64,000 nucleotides of DNA from Rheinheimera riviphila. GTDB taxonomy: Bacteria; Pseudomonadota; Gammaproteobacteria; Enterobacterales; Alteromonadaceae. Positions within the stretch are counted from its first letter, which is position 1. Every line of letters begins with the position of its first letter. Position numbers and translations under genes: made by a program. Below, in pieces: positions 18,301-26,684 of this stretch. The stretch lies in NCBI RefSeq assembly GCF_004005945.1, contig NZ_SACS01000017.1, positions 1-64,000 of the forward strand, given 5' to 3'. The notes beneath the pieces are model-generated. The model worked only from the letters and a program-made list of their open reading frames with translations. It searched no databases and was not told the DNA's origin.

Positions 18301-21300
18301 GTCATGCTGTGCCAGTAATTGATCCAGAAAATGGCGCCATTGGCCGCTGGCGAATACCGGGACTGCACATAACACCGCCTGATTAAAGTATCCCGGGTTT
18401 TGATACTGTTGATCGAAAAACCAGCGCTGCACCGGCTGTAGTGGAAATTCGCCGGTTAACACACCCTGTTCGCCTAACGACAGCTGCCGTCGTTTCGGAT
18501 CGGCCAGCAACTGCGCCAGCTGGCGCACGGTACGCTGTTCAAACAGATCCCGCACTTCACACTGATAACCCAGTTCCCGGACAAGGCCTGTGAGGCGGAT
18601 ACTGCGCAGCGAATCGCCGCCGATGGCAAAATAATCGGCATCGGCACCATACTGGCCGGGCAGGACCTGTTGCCACAGTTGCAGCAGTTTTGCTTCCAGC
18701 AGCGCCAGCGGTTCGGTTTGGGAACTGAGATGTTGTGAAGGTTCCGGCAGAGCCGCCACATTTATTTTGCCATTGCTGGTCAGTGGCAACGTTTGCAGCC
18801 AGATCAGCCGGGCTGGCAGCAGATAAGGCGGCAGTTGCCGGGCGAGTTGTCGCAGTACCGCTTCTGCATCCGGCGCCTCGCCATCACAGACCGCGTAAGC
18901 ACACAGCTGCTGCTGGCGGATCAGCACGTGGCACTGTCGCAGCGTCGGCACCTGTTGTTGCAGTGCCTGCAGGATCTCCTGTGGTTCAATCCGGTAGCCC
19001 CGCAACTTCAGCTGCTGATCACGCCGGCCCAGAAACTCCAGCTGACCGTCACCATGGCGACGCACCAGATCGCCGCTGCGATAGATCCGCAAGGTTGGAT
19101 CTGCGGCATAAAAACCACGGCAGAAACCACCGGCTTCAGGGGCGACTTGTAACTTGTCACCCTGCCAGTAACCGAGTGCCAGTTGTGGCCCGGCCAGCAC
19201 CAGTTCACCCGCCATGCCCGGTGCGCAGTGCTGACCCTGTTCGTTCAGAATAAATGCCTGAATGTGACGGATCGGCGCACCAAGCCCAACACTGCGATCG
19301 GCGCGCACTTCATCACAAAATGCGGTCACTGTGGCTTCGGTCGGGCCATAGAGGTTAAATAGCCGCTGCTGCGGGAATCGCTGGATCAGGCCAGCCGGAC
19401 AGGCTTCACCGCCAAAAATCAGCGACTGACAAGCGCCCAGTTGCCTGGTATCCAGCACCTGTAACAAGGCCGTCGGACAGATCAGATGCTGGATGTCATG
19501 CTGTTGCAATAACGCCGGCACCTGTTCAGCGCTGCCAAGATACAGGCTGCTGCCTGCATACAGCGCCAGCAGCGCCGCCATATGACCGGCATCAAAGGCC
19601 AGCGTCATCGGCGACAACAGTGTGCTGCCGGGTGCCACCCTAAATCGTTGTTGGTGGTCTGACAACAAGCGGTTAAAGGCCTGCGGGCACACCGCGACGC
19701 CCTTTGGCTGCCCGGTGCTGCCTGAGGTGTAAATCAGGTACAGCGGCTGGCCGGGCGCATAAGCCGGAGTCATTGTCGCCGTGAGCATGGCCGGTTGGGC
19801 CGCGGCCAACTCTGGCAGGACACCTGACCAGTCAAGTCGTGGTCCTGACCATAACAACGGCTCGCCGCTGGCTTCCAGCTCAATCAGTAATACCGGACTG
19901 GCGTCACTGAGCAGTTGCCCCAGCCGTGCGGCCGGTTGTTTTGGTTCCAGCGGCAGGTACGTCAGGCCTTCGGCTTGCGCCGCCAGGATCAGCGTCAGCA
20001 GCGTGGCAGATGGCGCCCCCAGCAGCGCCAGCCGGTCGCCTGCGACTAATCCTTGTTGTTGTAGCCGCAGTCTGGCCTGTGCTACTTCTGTTGCAAGAGC
20101 TGCGTAGCTGAGCCGGCGGCTACCGTCGTCAATTGCCAGTTGTTGCGGTTGCGCTGCGGCCCATTGAGCCAGTCGTTGCAGCGGCGGATCCGGGAGCTGG
20201 GATTGGCTCAAATCAGCTGCGTTGCAAGCGGGATCTGCAGTGGCTGCCAGCTGATAATGACCTATCGGCCGCTGTGGATCGGCCAGCAGTTGGTCGAAAC
20301 ACAGCTCCAGCGCCGTCGCCATGGCTTCCAGCGTTGGCAGCGCAAACAGGTCGGTACTGAACAACCATTCGATCCGCACATGCTCCGGTGTTTCAGTCAG
20401 TTTAATCGCCAAATCGGTTTTAGCCGGTAAGTCCGGCAACACCTGATCACGGCCTTTGATCCCCGGCAGCAGTTCGTCAAACTCAACCATCGCCTGATAA
20501 ATCAACATGATTTGAAACAACGGATTTGCTGAAGGGCTACGTGCCAGTTGCAACGCCTCGGGCAAGACTTCAAAGCGTTGGATCTGATGGTCAAAGGCGG
20601 CCAGGTCGGTGGCCAGCACATACTGCAGAAATTGTACAAAGCCCAACTGCTGGTCGAGCTGAGTGCGCAGCAGCAACGTATTGACAAAAAAGCCAATCAG
20701 CTCATCGACATCGCTGCGATCCCGCGCCGCGATCGGTGTGCCGATCAGCAGGTCGTTGTCACGGCTGTAGTGGTGCAGCAGCAATGCAATCAACGCATGG
20801 ACGCCTATAAACGCCGTTGCGCCTTGTTGTTGACACAGCTGCTTAAATTGTTGCCAGCGTGCATTGGGTAAATAACTGAAATGTACCTGGCCGGCACTCG
20901 ATAACACCGCCGGGCGCGGATAATCAGTCGGGATACTATGCAAAGCGCTGATCCCCGCCAGTTGCTGCTGCCAGTACGGCAGGAACAGCGCCTGATAGTC
21001 AGTGCAGGCGCTGGAACGTTCAAAACGGGCATAATCGATAAAGGTCAGTGCCGGTGGCGCCGGCATCTGTCGTTCCCCTTGCTGGTACGCTGCCATCAGC
21101 TGACGCAACCGGCCAAACAGTTTTTTAATCGACCAGCCGTCTGAAATCAGATGGTGTTGGGTAAATACCAGCACATGCTCTGTTGGTGTCAGTTTGATCA
21201 ACACCACCCGGCTGAGCTGACCTGACGTCAGGTCAAATGGCGCCCGGATGTCGAGGCTGAGCAGTTCCTGTAACTGCTGTTGCTGGACATCGGAGGCGAG

Positions 21301-21774
21301 GGCACTGAGATCAAGTTGTTGATACAGCAGCGGACAGTCGGTTGGAGCTAAAATCTGCTGCAATGGCTCGCCGTCAGCGTCCTGTCGGAATGCGGTGCGC
21401 AGGCCGGGTTCATTATAATGCAGTGCCAGAAAAGCCCAGTGCAACGCGGTGCTGTCCAGCGTGCCATAAAGCCGGAAATGGATCGGCATGTTGTACATGG
21501 TCAGGCCTTCACTTTGCTGGCTGAGAAACCACAAACCACTTTGTGATGATGTCAGCGGGCCGGTGTCGGCGCCACTGACCGTCAGCGGCAGTTCAAAGCG
21601 GGCGCGGGCGGCCAGGGTGTGTTGCAGACCGGTTTTTTGTGCCTTGATCAAGGCCGCAAGGTCGGCGTTGATGGCACCGGGGCGTGCTTTGGAAGTCAAC
21701 TGCCCGGCGTCGTTTAACGCCAGCAGAATGCCTTGTCGCTCCAGACTGGCCAGCAACGTAATAGGGTCTTGCAT
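15400..21774 (-). CDS. Siderophore NRPS, TubC docking-C-A-T-E-C-T
   Basis: A 2124-residue megasynthase. The domains in order are an N-terminal TubC-type docking domain (~1-50), condensation (HHLISDGWS ~215), adenylation (YTSGSTGQPKG ~680, NLYGPTEAT ~806), carrier (GGDSLR ~1051), epimerisation (HHLLIDALSW ~1255, VGWFSSLTP, NYHG ~1460), a second condensation (HHAITDGWS ~1722) and a terminal carrier (LGLTSL ~2071). The second module has no A domain and there is no thioesterase. The hand-read code of the A domain (about D-A-M-L-I-G-L-V-T-K) matches nothing I recognise; its residue should become D because of the E domain. The ATG at 21774 has GGAG six bases upstream; the longer frame from 21840 has none. 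It acts after the C-A-T NRPS and probably with the free-standing A protein. Confidence 0.9.
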   Translation of the reverse strand: MQDPITLLASLERQGILLALNDAGQLTSKARPGAINADLAALIKAQKTGLQHTLAARARFELPLTVSGADTGPLTSSQSGLWFLSQQSEGLTMYNMPIHFRLYGTLDSTALHWAFLALHYNEPGLRTAFRQDADGEPLQQILAPTDCPLLYQQLDLSALASDVQQQQLQELLSLDIRAPFDLTSGQLSRVVLIKLTPTEHVLVFTQHHLISDGWSIKKLFGRLRQLMAAYQQGERQMPAPPALTFIDYARFERSSACTDYQALFLPYWQQQLAGISALHSIPTDYPRPAVLSSAGQVHFSYLPNARWQQFKQLCQQQGATAFIGVHALIALLLHHYSRDNDLLIGTPIAARDRSDVDELIGFFVNTLLLRTQLDQQLGFVQFLQYVLATDLAAFDHQIQRFEVLPEALQLARSPSANPLFQIMLIYQAMVEFDELLPGIKGRDQVLPDLPAKTDLAIKLTETPEHVRIEWLFSTDLFALPTLEAMATALELCFDQLLADPQRPIGHYQLAATADPACNAADLSQSQLPDPPLQRLAQWAAAQPQQLAIDDGSRRLSYAALATEVAQARLRLQQQGLVAGDRLALLGAPSATLLTLILAAQAEGLTYLPLEPKQPAARLGQLLSDASPVLLIELEASGEPLLWSGPRLDWSGVLPELAAAQPAMLTATMTPAYAPGQPLYLIYTSGSTGQPKGVAVCPQAFNRLLSDHQQRFRVAPGSTLLSPMTLAFDAGHMAALLALYAGSSLYLGSAEQVPALLQQHDIQHLICPTALLQVLDTRQLGACQSLIFGGEACPAGLIQRFPQQRLFNLYGPTEATVTAFCDEVRADRSVGLGAPIRHIQAFILNEQGQHCAPGMAGELVLAGPQLALGYWQGDKLQVAPEAGGFCRGFYAADPTLRIYRSGDLVRRHGDGQLEFLGRRDQQLKLRGYRIEPQEILQALQQQVPTLRQCHVLIRQQQLCAYAVCDGEAPDAEAVLRQLARQLPPYLLPARLIWLQTLPLTSNGKINVAALPEPSQHLSSQTEPLALLEAKLLQLWQQVLPGQYGADADYFAIGGDSLRSIRLTGLVRELGYQCEVRDLFEQRTVRQLAQLLADPKRRQLSLGEQGVLTGEFPLQPVQRWFFDQQYQNPGYFNQAVLCAVPVFASGQWRHFLDQLLAQHDVLGLAVQPAAGTQHYAGIPIELLELDAHSLNAAELVQQSNELQQFALSSTGQHGSLCRAVLWRGGADALRRNSAITAATQAASLSQLPQGHDVLLLICHHLLIDALSWPVLLSDLRRICRSESLASKTHSYRQWGEQLRAYRQQHGAQLTLYRQLCQNALPYRATPATQPEPATLTLNTEHTALLLGSLHQPLGTDPADLLLLAIARTLAQLAICEKPLLALESHGRHALTAADGSALDLSRSVGWFSSLTPVLVDTTTAFSQMLTAAKDQRRLLPDQGIGFLLWASEPTHQLTLPPVVLNYHGVLSSADPAAGQHNGQNHGQADRLCFSPLRLAEPLRTIATDNQHRQLISLHGAVVDGQLQLRQIGGIAGIANSHLLELLQREIQAVLAEAATLALGGKRLTPGDMPTAPTTSTELALLQRQYPLQTVLAATPLQQSMLALALRDPHDRAYHQQIRLDFHGAFDAAGYQQAWQAQTNRYPALRSCLYWQQQPLELVLQTVQIPWHQHELPAALQQAESQQKEQWISQQAVQQLSTGLRLDTAPLLKLQLLQISASHHVLLLLMHHAITDGWSMPNLMSSVQQHYQQLQLGQMVPAAPDQAYLPYRRLLEQTQKTTTAYWQQQLQRPHPGYPLSEYLAVDLRLPTPRQRRELALQRLQPVADSQQLQLFCQQQGITPSVLGLYSWHLLLQQHSRQPISCCGYVVAGRDLPVAGLGQSVGLYNNTVPLLLDWREVDSHSNGLQQLQQQLLSANAHPACPLLQVQSRNHSWYESVFLYENYPKPSPSVDALLRPQLIGEPHEPVELPLGVSMADHGGQLLFACYLDPDQVDPTLAEKLLDAWVGIVWQLCRELCRGQSWQPLCFDAATGTQSAHHAAVAEISLQEPPGLTELLCLLPAELQIRPSQAAQPLQQLGLTSLHKVLLRTRLAQTFACELPVDLFEQADTLYQLLRVLRRCRQTELNQQSF

Positions 21775-21817
21775 CGGATACTCCTGCCAGCCTTGGCTGG
21801 CGATGTAAGCAAAAGGT

Positions 21818-22555
21818 TCAGGCGCCAAGTGTGGCGCCACCGTCGATCACCAGTTCCTGCATGGTGATGTGGCTGGCCTGGCTAGACACCAGAAACAGCG
21901 CGGCTTGCGCCACCTGGCTGGCGTCTGCGATCCGGCCAAGCGGAATACCAAGGCGGAATTTAGCGGCATCGCCACCAAGCGTGCGCGCCCGATCTTCCGG
22001 CTGTTGCCAGAGCTGATGCAGCATCGCGGTGTCGGTGGATCCGGGCGACAATACATTGCAGCGCCCGCCGCTGGCGGCCAGTTCCAGCGCCAGGGTTTTA
22101 CCAAAATGGGCCAGCGCCGCTTTGGCTGCACCGTAAGCTGCCATGCCGAGTCGCGGTACCCGGCCGGCATTGGAGGCAATCAACACCACCGCCGCATTAC
22201 CCTGGTGTTGCCAGTGCGGCAGCAGCGCGCGGCACAGATAAAAGGCGCTGTCGGCGTTGACGGCAAAAGTCTGGCGCCACTGCGCATCGCTGGTGTCCGA
22301 GATCGCGGCCGGATGTAGCACACCGGCGGCGTGGATCAGCAGATCCGGCAATTGTGGTTGCGCCTGACAAAAGGCCGTGACTGCGGCGCTGTCGGTTAAA
22401 TCAAGTTGGATGATGTCAACGCCGACGCCAGCATCAACACCGACACACCGGTCCAGCCCGAGCACCGCAAAACCATCGGCTTTGGCCTGTGCCATTAATG
22501 CCTGACCAACACCACCGGCGGCACCGGTGATCCATAACAGCGGCGGCTTTACCAT
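21818..22555 (-). CDS. entA: 2,3-dihydro-2,3-dihydroxybenzoate dehydrogenase EntA
   Basis: A 245-residue short-chain dehydrogenase. It has the N-terminal TGAAGGVGQAL nucleotide-binding glycine motif, HAAG, catalytic Ser in IASNAG, YGAAK (Tyr/Lys) and the NVLSPGSTDTAM segment diagnostic of EntA/DhbA/VibA. It oxidises 2,3-dihydro-2,3-DHB to 2,3-dihydroxybenzoate with NAD+. It overlaps the preceding NRPS gene by 7 nt, so it is translated within the siderophore operon. Confidence 0.92.
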   Translation of the reverse strand: MVKPPLLWITGAAGGVGQALMAQAKADGFAVLGLDRCVGVDAGVGVDIIQLDLTDSAAVTAFCQAQPQLPDLLIHAAGVLHPAAISDTSDAQWRQTFAVNADSAFYLCRALLPHWQHQGNAAVVLIASNAGRVPRLGMAAYGAAKAALAHFGKTLALELAASGGRCNVLSPGSTDTAMLHQLWQQPEDRARTLGGDAAKFRLGIPLGRIADASQVAQAALFLVSSQASHITMQELVIDGGATLGA

Positions 22556-25500
22556 ACCAGCTCCTCCGCTGAGTCCTGGTGCTGCAGGTTGTCGATGTGA
22601 TCGGCCAGCTGTTGCAAGGTCGGATGATTAAAAGCATCAGACACTTTCAGGTGCAGGCCAAGCTCACGCGACAGCCGGTTCATCACCTGAATGGTTTGCA
22701 GCGACTGACCGCCCACCGTGAAAAAGTTATCCTGCGGTTGCAATGCCTGGATGCCGAGCACTTGCCGCCAAATCTCAGCCACCTTGGCTGCGGTGCCGCT
22801 GAGATCACTGGAACCGTTGTTGTCATTGCGGCTCTGCTCAGCCGGCAAGGTGCGTAGCAGGGCTTTGTCGACCTTGTTGTTGCGATTGAGCGGCAGTGCT
22901 GGCAACAAGGTAAAACGCGATGGGATCAGCGCCGCAGGCAGCGTTTCGGCCAGATAGCGGCGTAGCTCGGCCGGTAGCTCCGCTTGCTGTGCCGGGGTCA
23001 GATCGGTGTTGCAGACCAGCCAGGCCTGCAGATAACGCTGCTGGTCGTTACTGATCCCCAGCACCACCGCCTGTTGCACTGCGGGATGGCGGCACAGCGC
23101 CTGTTCGATTTCACCGGGTTGGATCCGATACCCGGACAGCTTAAATTCGTCGTCCTGTCGGCCGCAGTAATAAATCAATCCATCTTGCAGCTGCACGGCA
23201 TCGCCGGTGCGGTACAGTCGTTGGATCTGGTCGCCGATAAGCAACTGCTGATGGGCGGTGGTTTGGCTCGCTGCTGCGGACAGCCCCACATAACCGGCGC
23301 TGACGGTAGGTCCGAGCAACACCAATTCACCACTGGCGGCCGGGCGGTCGTGGCGGTCGAGCACCAGTGCCTGCACCCCTGGTAACGGTGTGCCGATTGG
23401 CAACAGCGCGTCGGGTTGCCAATGACTGACGTCCTGACACAGCGCGACGACTGTGGTTTCGGTCGGACCATAGCTGTTGATCAGCGTCACCGGCTGCGAC
23501 CGCGCTACTTGCTGTTGCCACTTGGTCAGCAGCTCAGCTTTGAGCGCTTCGCCGCCGACAATCACCTGCCGCAGTGTCGGCGGCAGTGTCGGTGGCAGTG
23601 CCCCGGTGTTTTGCTGCGTTTCTGTATCCTGCAGCGACAGCACCCATTCATGGAAAAATGCCGTGGGTAAGTCGGCGACGCTGATGCGCTGCCCGGTTAA
23701 TAACGCCTGAAAATCGGCCATCGACTGCAGGGCAGCGTCATCCCGCAATACCAGCGTGGCGCCGACACTCAGACTGACAAAAATTTCTTCAATGCTGGCG
23801 TCAAAGTGCAGCGGTGCGAATTGCAACACCCGATCCTGCGCCTGCCAGCCATAGCGCTGAGCGGCCGCCATCACAAAATGGCTGAGCGCACCGCGATGAA
23901 TTGGAACTGCTTTTGGGACACCACTGGAGCCTGAGGTAAATAACAAATACGCCTCATCGTTGGCGCTGGCCTTGTTGCTTATTTTGTTGCTTACTTTGTC
24001 GCTTACTTTGTCGTACGGCAGCGTTGATGGACCATCTGCCAGGTCGGTTGTCAGCGCACTGAGTCGTTGCACCGCCGGCTGTTCCGGCAGCTGTGCAGCC
24101 AACTGCTGGGCGAGTTGCCAGGTTTGATCTTCGCAGATCAGCAGCTGCGGTGTTGCCAGCGCCAATTGCTGTTGCAAGCGGGCTGGCGGTACTGTGACAT
24201 CCAGCGCGACAAAGCTGTAGCCGCCGGCCAGGCAGGCCAACAGCAGCGCGATGGTGGCGGGCTGGCGCGACAACAGCAGGCCAATCCGGCTCTGTGCCGG
24301 CAACGCCTGCTGCTGTAATGCGTGGTGATAGTGTGCAACCTGTTGCCACAGTGCCTGATAACTAAGCTCTGCAGACTCCGCACTGCTTTTGGCACTGATC
24401 GCACAGTGCTCACCACGTTGCTGCACCTGCCGGGCGATACTCTGCAAAATATCCGGTGCAGCAGAGGCTTCAGTCCCCAGCAGCGCCGCAGCGCGCGCTT
24501 TGGCCAGAAGTTGCTGGTTGGTATTGATCAGCGTGGTATCCGGCGCCGCCAGCTGCGCGTCCAGCAGCTGAAAAAACAGGCAACGTAGTTCGGCCAGGGT
24601 GTCGTTGCTATAACAATTTGGATTGGCGTCAAAATCCAGCAACGGCGGCGCATCGCCTTGTAAATAGACTTCGAGGATCAGATCTTCCACCGTGCCGGTG
24701 ACCAGATGCAAAGTTCGCGATGCCACATCGCCAAAAGTTGCGGCATAATCAAATGGCATAATATTGACCAGTGGGCCATACAGCCTTTCTGACACCTTAT
24801 GCTGGTCGCGTTTCATCTCTTCATAACGATAAGACTGATACGGCCTGAGCTCGCGTTTGCGCCGGGCCAGTTGCTGTGCCAGGCTCAGCAACGTCTCGCC
24901 TTCGATATCGGCAAACAGCGGCACGATGTTGGTATGCATACAAGGCACCTGCAGCGCTTTGCTGCCGATGCGGTTCATCATTATCAGCCCAAGGCACAAC
25001 CGGTTTTCGCCGCTGTAGTACTGCAACAAGGCGCTGAGACTGGCCAGCAGCAGATCAGGCCAACTGATCCGATGTTGCTCAGCCAGTTGCTGCAATTGTT
25101 GCCACTGTGTGCGACTCAAATGCTGCGACTGGCGCAAATAATAAGGCTGTAGTGCCCCCGTGCCTGTAACAAAAGATACCGGCTGTGGCCAACTGGCACA
25201 TTGCTGTTGCCAGTATTGGGCCGAGAGCTGTTTCTGTTGCTGCCACTGCTGTTCTTCTTCGAACACTGCGGCCATGCTGCCAAAGGGGCAGGCCGGAATG
25301 CTGTTGCCGTTCAGCAAGGCATTGTAAATCACCGCCACCCGGCGAAACAAAATGGCATTGCCATACCCATCCAACGCAATATGGTGTGACATGTTGAACA
25401 AATAATCCTGGGCCGGTGCGCGAAACAGCACAAAGCGGATAGGCAGGTTGCGGCCGAGCTCAATGGGTTGCAACACCTGGGCACGGGCATATTCGGTAAA

Positions 25501-25785
25501 AAAATCCCGGTCGCGCGGTCCGTCCAGCACTAATTCGTCAATCTGCAATGGCAGATCCGTGTGTTCCCGCCAGGCACTCAGGCTGTCGTCAGCCGTGTCA
25601 GCCAGATAGAGACAACTAACGACCTCGGCTTCACCGACCGCCTGACGTAACGCCTGACACAGCAGATCGGCGTTAATTTTACCGGCAAAAGCGATGCATT
25701 CGGCGGTGTTGTACAAGGCACTCTGGCCGTTCATTTGCTGGCCGAGCCAGATGCCCTGCTGGGCCAGGGTCAATGGCTGCTTCAT
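22549..25785 (-). CDS. Siderophore NRPS, C-A-T, probable lysine-activating module
   Basis: A 1078-residue single module: condensation domain (starter-type N-terminus LTLAQQGIWLGQQM; HHIALDG at ~131), adenylation domain (LLFTSGSSGVPKA ~613, FDASIEE, NSYGPTETTV, A8 CGRQDDEFKLSGYRI) and carrier (GGQSL ~1028). My hand-aligned code, D-A-E-D-I-G-S-V-V-K, is close to lysine-type codes. The C domain resembles EntF-like domains that take DHB from the EntB carrier, so a DHB-lysine intermediate is the likely product. The short acidic C-terminal tail after the carrier (QDSAEELVW) may dock with the TubC domain of the next NRPS. Start and stop overlap entB and entA. Confidence 0.9.
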   Translation of the reverse strand: MKQPLTLAQQGIWLGQQMNGQSALYNTAECIAFAGKINADLLCQALRQAVGEAEVVSCLYLADTADDSLSAWREHTDLPLQIDELVLDGPRDRDFFTEYARAQVLQPIELGRNLPIRFVLFRAPAQDYLFNMSHHIALDGYGNAILFRRVAVIYNALLNGNSIPACPFGSMAAVFEEEQQWQQQKQLSAQYWQQQCASWPQPVSFVTGTGALQPYYLRQSQHLSRTQWQQLQQLAEQHRISWPDLLLASLSALLQYYSGENRLCLGLIMMNRIGSKALQVPCMHTNIVPLFADIEGETLLSLAQQLARRKRELRPYQSYRYEEMKRDQHKVSERLYGPLVNIMPFDYAATFGDVASRTLHLVTGTVEDLILEVYLQGDAPPLLDFDANPNCYSNDTLAELRCLFFQLLDAQLAAPDTTLINTNQQLLAKARAAALLGTEASAAPDILQSIARQVQQRGEHCAISAKSSAESAELSYQALWQQVAHYHHALQQQALPAQSRIGLLLSRQPATIALLLACLAGGYSFVALDVTVPPARLQQQLALATPQLLICEDQTWQLAQQLAAQLPEQPAVQRLSALTTDLADGPSTLPYDKVSDKVSNKISNKASANDEAYLLFTSGSSGVPKAVPIHRGALSHFVMAAAQRYGWQAQDRVLQFAPLHFDASIEEIFVSLSVGATLVLRDDAALQSMADFQALLTGQRISVADLPTAFFHEWVLSLQDTETQQNTGALPPTLPPTLRQVIVGGEALKAELLTKWQQQVARSQPVTLINSYGPTETTVVALCQDVSHWQPDALLPIGTPLPGVQALVLDRHDRPAASGELVLLGPTVSAGYVGLSAAASQTTAHQQLLIGDQIQRLYRTGDAVQLQDGLIYYCGRQDDEFKLSGYRIQPGEIEQALCRHPAVQQAVVLGISNDQQRYLQAWLVCNTDLTPAQQAELPAELRRYLAETLPAALIPSRFTLLPALPLNRNNKVDKALLRTLPAEQSRNDNNGSSDLSGTAAKVAEIWRQVLGIQALQPQDNFFTVGGQSLQTIQVMNRLSRELGLHLKVSDAFNHPTLQQLADHIDNLQHQDSAEELVW
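23970..24016. repeat. 12-bp in-frame minisatellite in the C-A-T NRPS
   Basis: GCTTACTTTGTC-like 12-mers repeat about four times and encode the tetrapeptide series DKVS-DKVS-NKIS-NKAS in the linker immediately before A3. It is the same position as the pentapeptide repeat in the free-standing A protein. Confidence 0.8.
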
Positions 25786-26684
25786 CAGACGGCCTCAGCC
25801 AGCACAATTTGCTGACGTTGCAACAACGCCAGCCAGGCATTGAGGGTGGGTTGTTCGGCCAGATCGATAAAATCGACCGCTAACCCTTGTTCACGCCATT
25901 TGGCAACGATGGCCATGATTTGCACCGAATCGATGCCATAGTCCAGCAAGTTGGCGTCGGCTGAAAATTCGGCGACATCATCCGCCACCAGGTGCAGCAC
26001 ATGGGCCGTCAGACTGTTTGAATCAAGCAAGGTTAATTCTCCTTCAGAGCAAAGCTGTTGGCTGAAAAATGCGGTGGGCAATATCACGGCCGCGCGTCCG
26101 GCCAGGTAATGTAAGGCGTGCAGATGGCTGGCGAGGTCAAAATCGGCGATGGCATCGGCAATCACAAAAGGCTGGATATCGCGCATAAAAGCATCGACAG
26201 CCGTGGTCTGGATGCCGATATGTGCATAAATGCCACAGATCAGCAGTTGGTCGCGGCCACATTCTTGTAACAGTTCCTGCAACGGACTTTTGGCAAAGGC
26301 GCTGTAGCGCCATTTGGTCAGGACAATGTCATCGGCACGTGGCGCCAGTTCGTCGACAATCGCGGCCAGCGCCGGATCGGCAGCTGTGAGACCAGGCCCC
26401 CAGATATCATTGAGCAGCGCCCGATCGGCCGGTGCTTGTTCGGCCGGCTGCGCGGTGTAAATCACCGGGATTTGTTGCTGGTCAGCATAGTGACGCAGTT
26501 GCAGAATATGCTGCAGCAAGGTGCGTAACAGTGGGCAATCAGCGGCATAAAACCGGCAGAAATACTGCTGCATATCATGGATAAGTAATGCCGCACGGCC
26601 GGGTTCGGGTTGCCAGTGCGCCTTGTTGCGGGGCAATTCAGCCGCTTGTGGCAGCGGATACGACAAAATACGGGGGATAGTCAT
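25785..26684 (-). CDS. entB: Isochorismatase / aryl carrier protein EntB
   Basis: A 299-residue bifunctional protein. The isochorismatase domain (~1-205; LLIHDMQQYF near residue 34, LTKWRYSAF, CGIYAHIG) cleaves isochorismate to 2,3-dihydro-2,3-DHB and pyruvate. The C-terminal aryl carrier domain (~215-290) has LLDYGIDSVQIM with the phosphopantetheine serine, to which EntE attaches DHB. The length matches EntB/VibB/DhbB (about 290). One-base overlaps with entE upstream and the C-A-T NRPS downstream show tight operon structure. Confidence 0.93.
   Translation of the reverse strand: MTIPRILSYPLPQAAELPRNKAHWQPEPGRAALLIHDMQQYFCRFYAADCPLLRTLLQHILQLRHYADQQQIPVIYTAQPAEQAPADRALLNDIWGPGLTAADPALAAIVDELAPRADDIVLTKWRYSAFAKSPLQELLQECGRDQLLICGIYAHIGIQTTAVDAFMRDIQPFVIADAIADFDLASHLHALHYLAGRAAVILPTAFFSQQLCSEGELTLLDSNSLTAHVLHLVADDVAEFSADANLLDYGIDSVQIMAIVAKWREQGLAVDFIDLAEQPTLNAWLALLQRQQIVLAEAV

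Noticed and set aside
15467-21808. Many long plus-strand open frames inside the large NRPS gene (up to ~170 codons)
   Set aside because: They are antisense shadows of a G+C-rich coding region: no ribosome-binding sites, Arg/Pro/Ala-biased low-complexity products, and the minus-strand frame shows clear NRPS motifs throughout.
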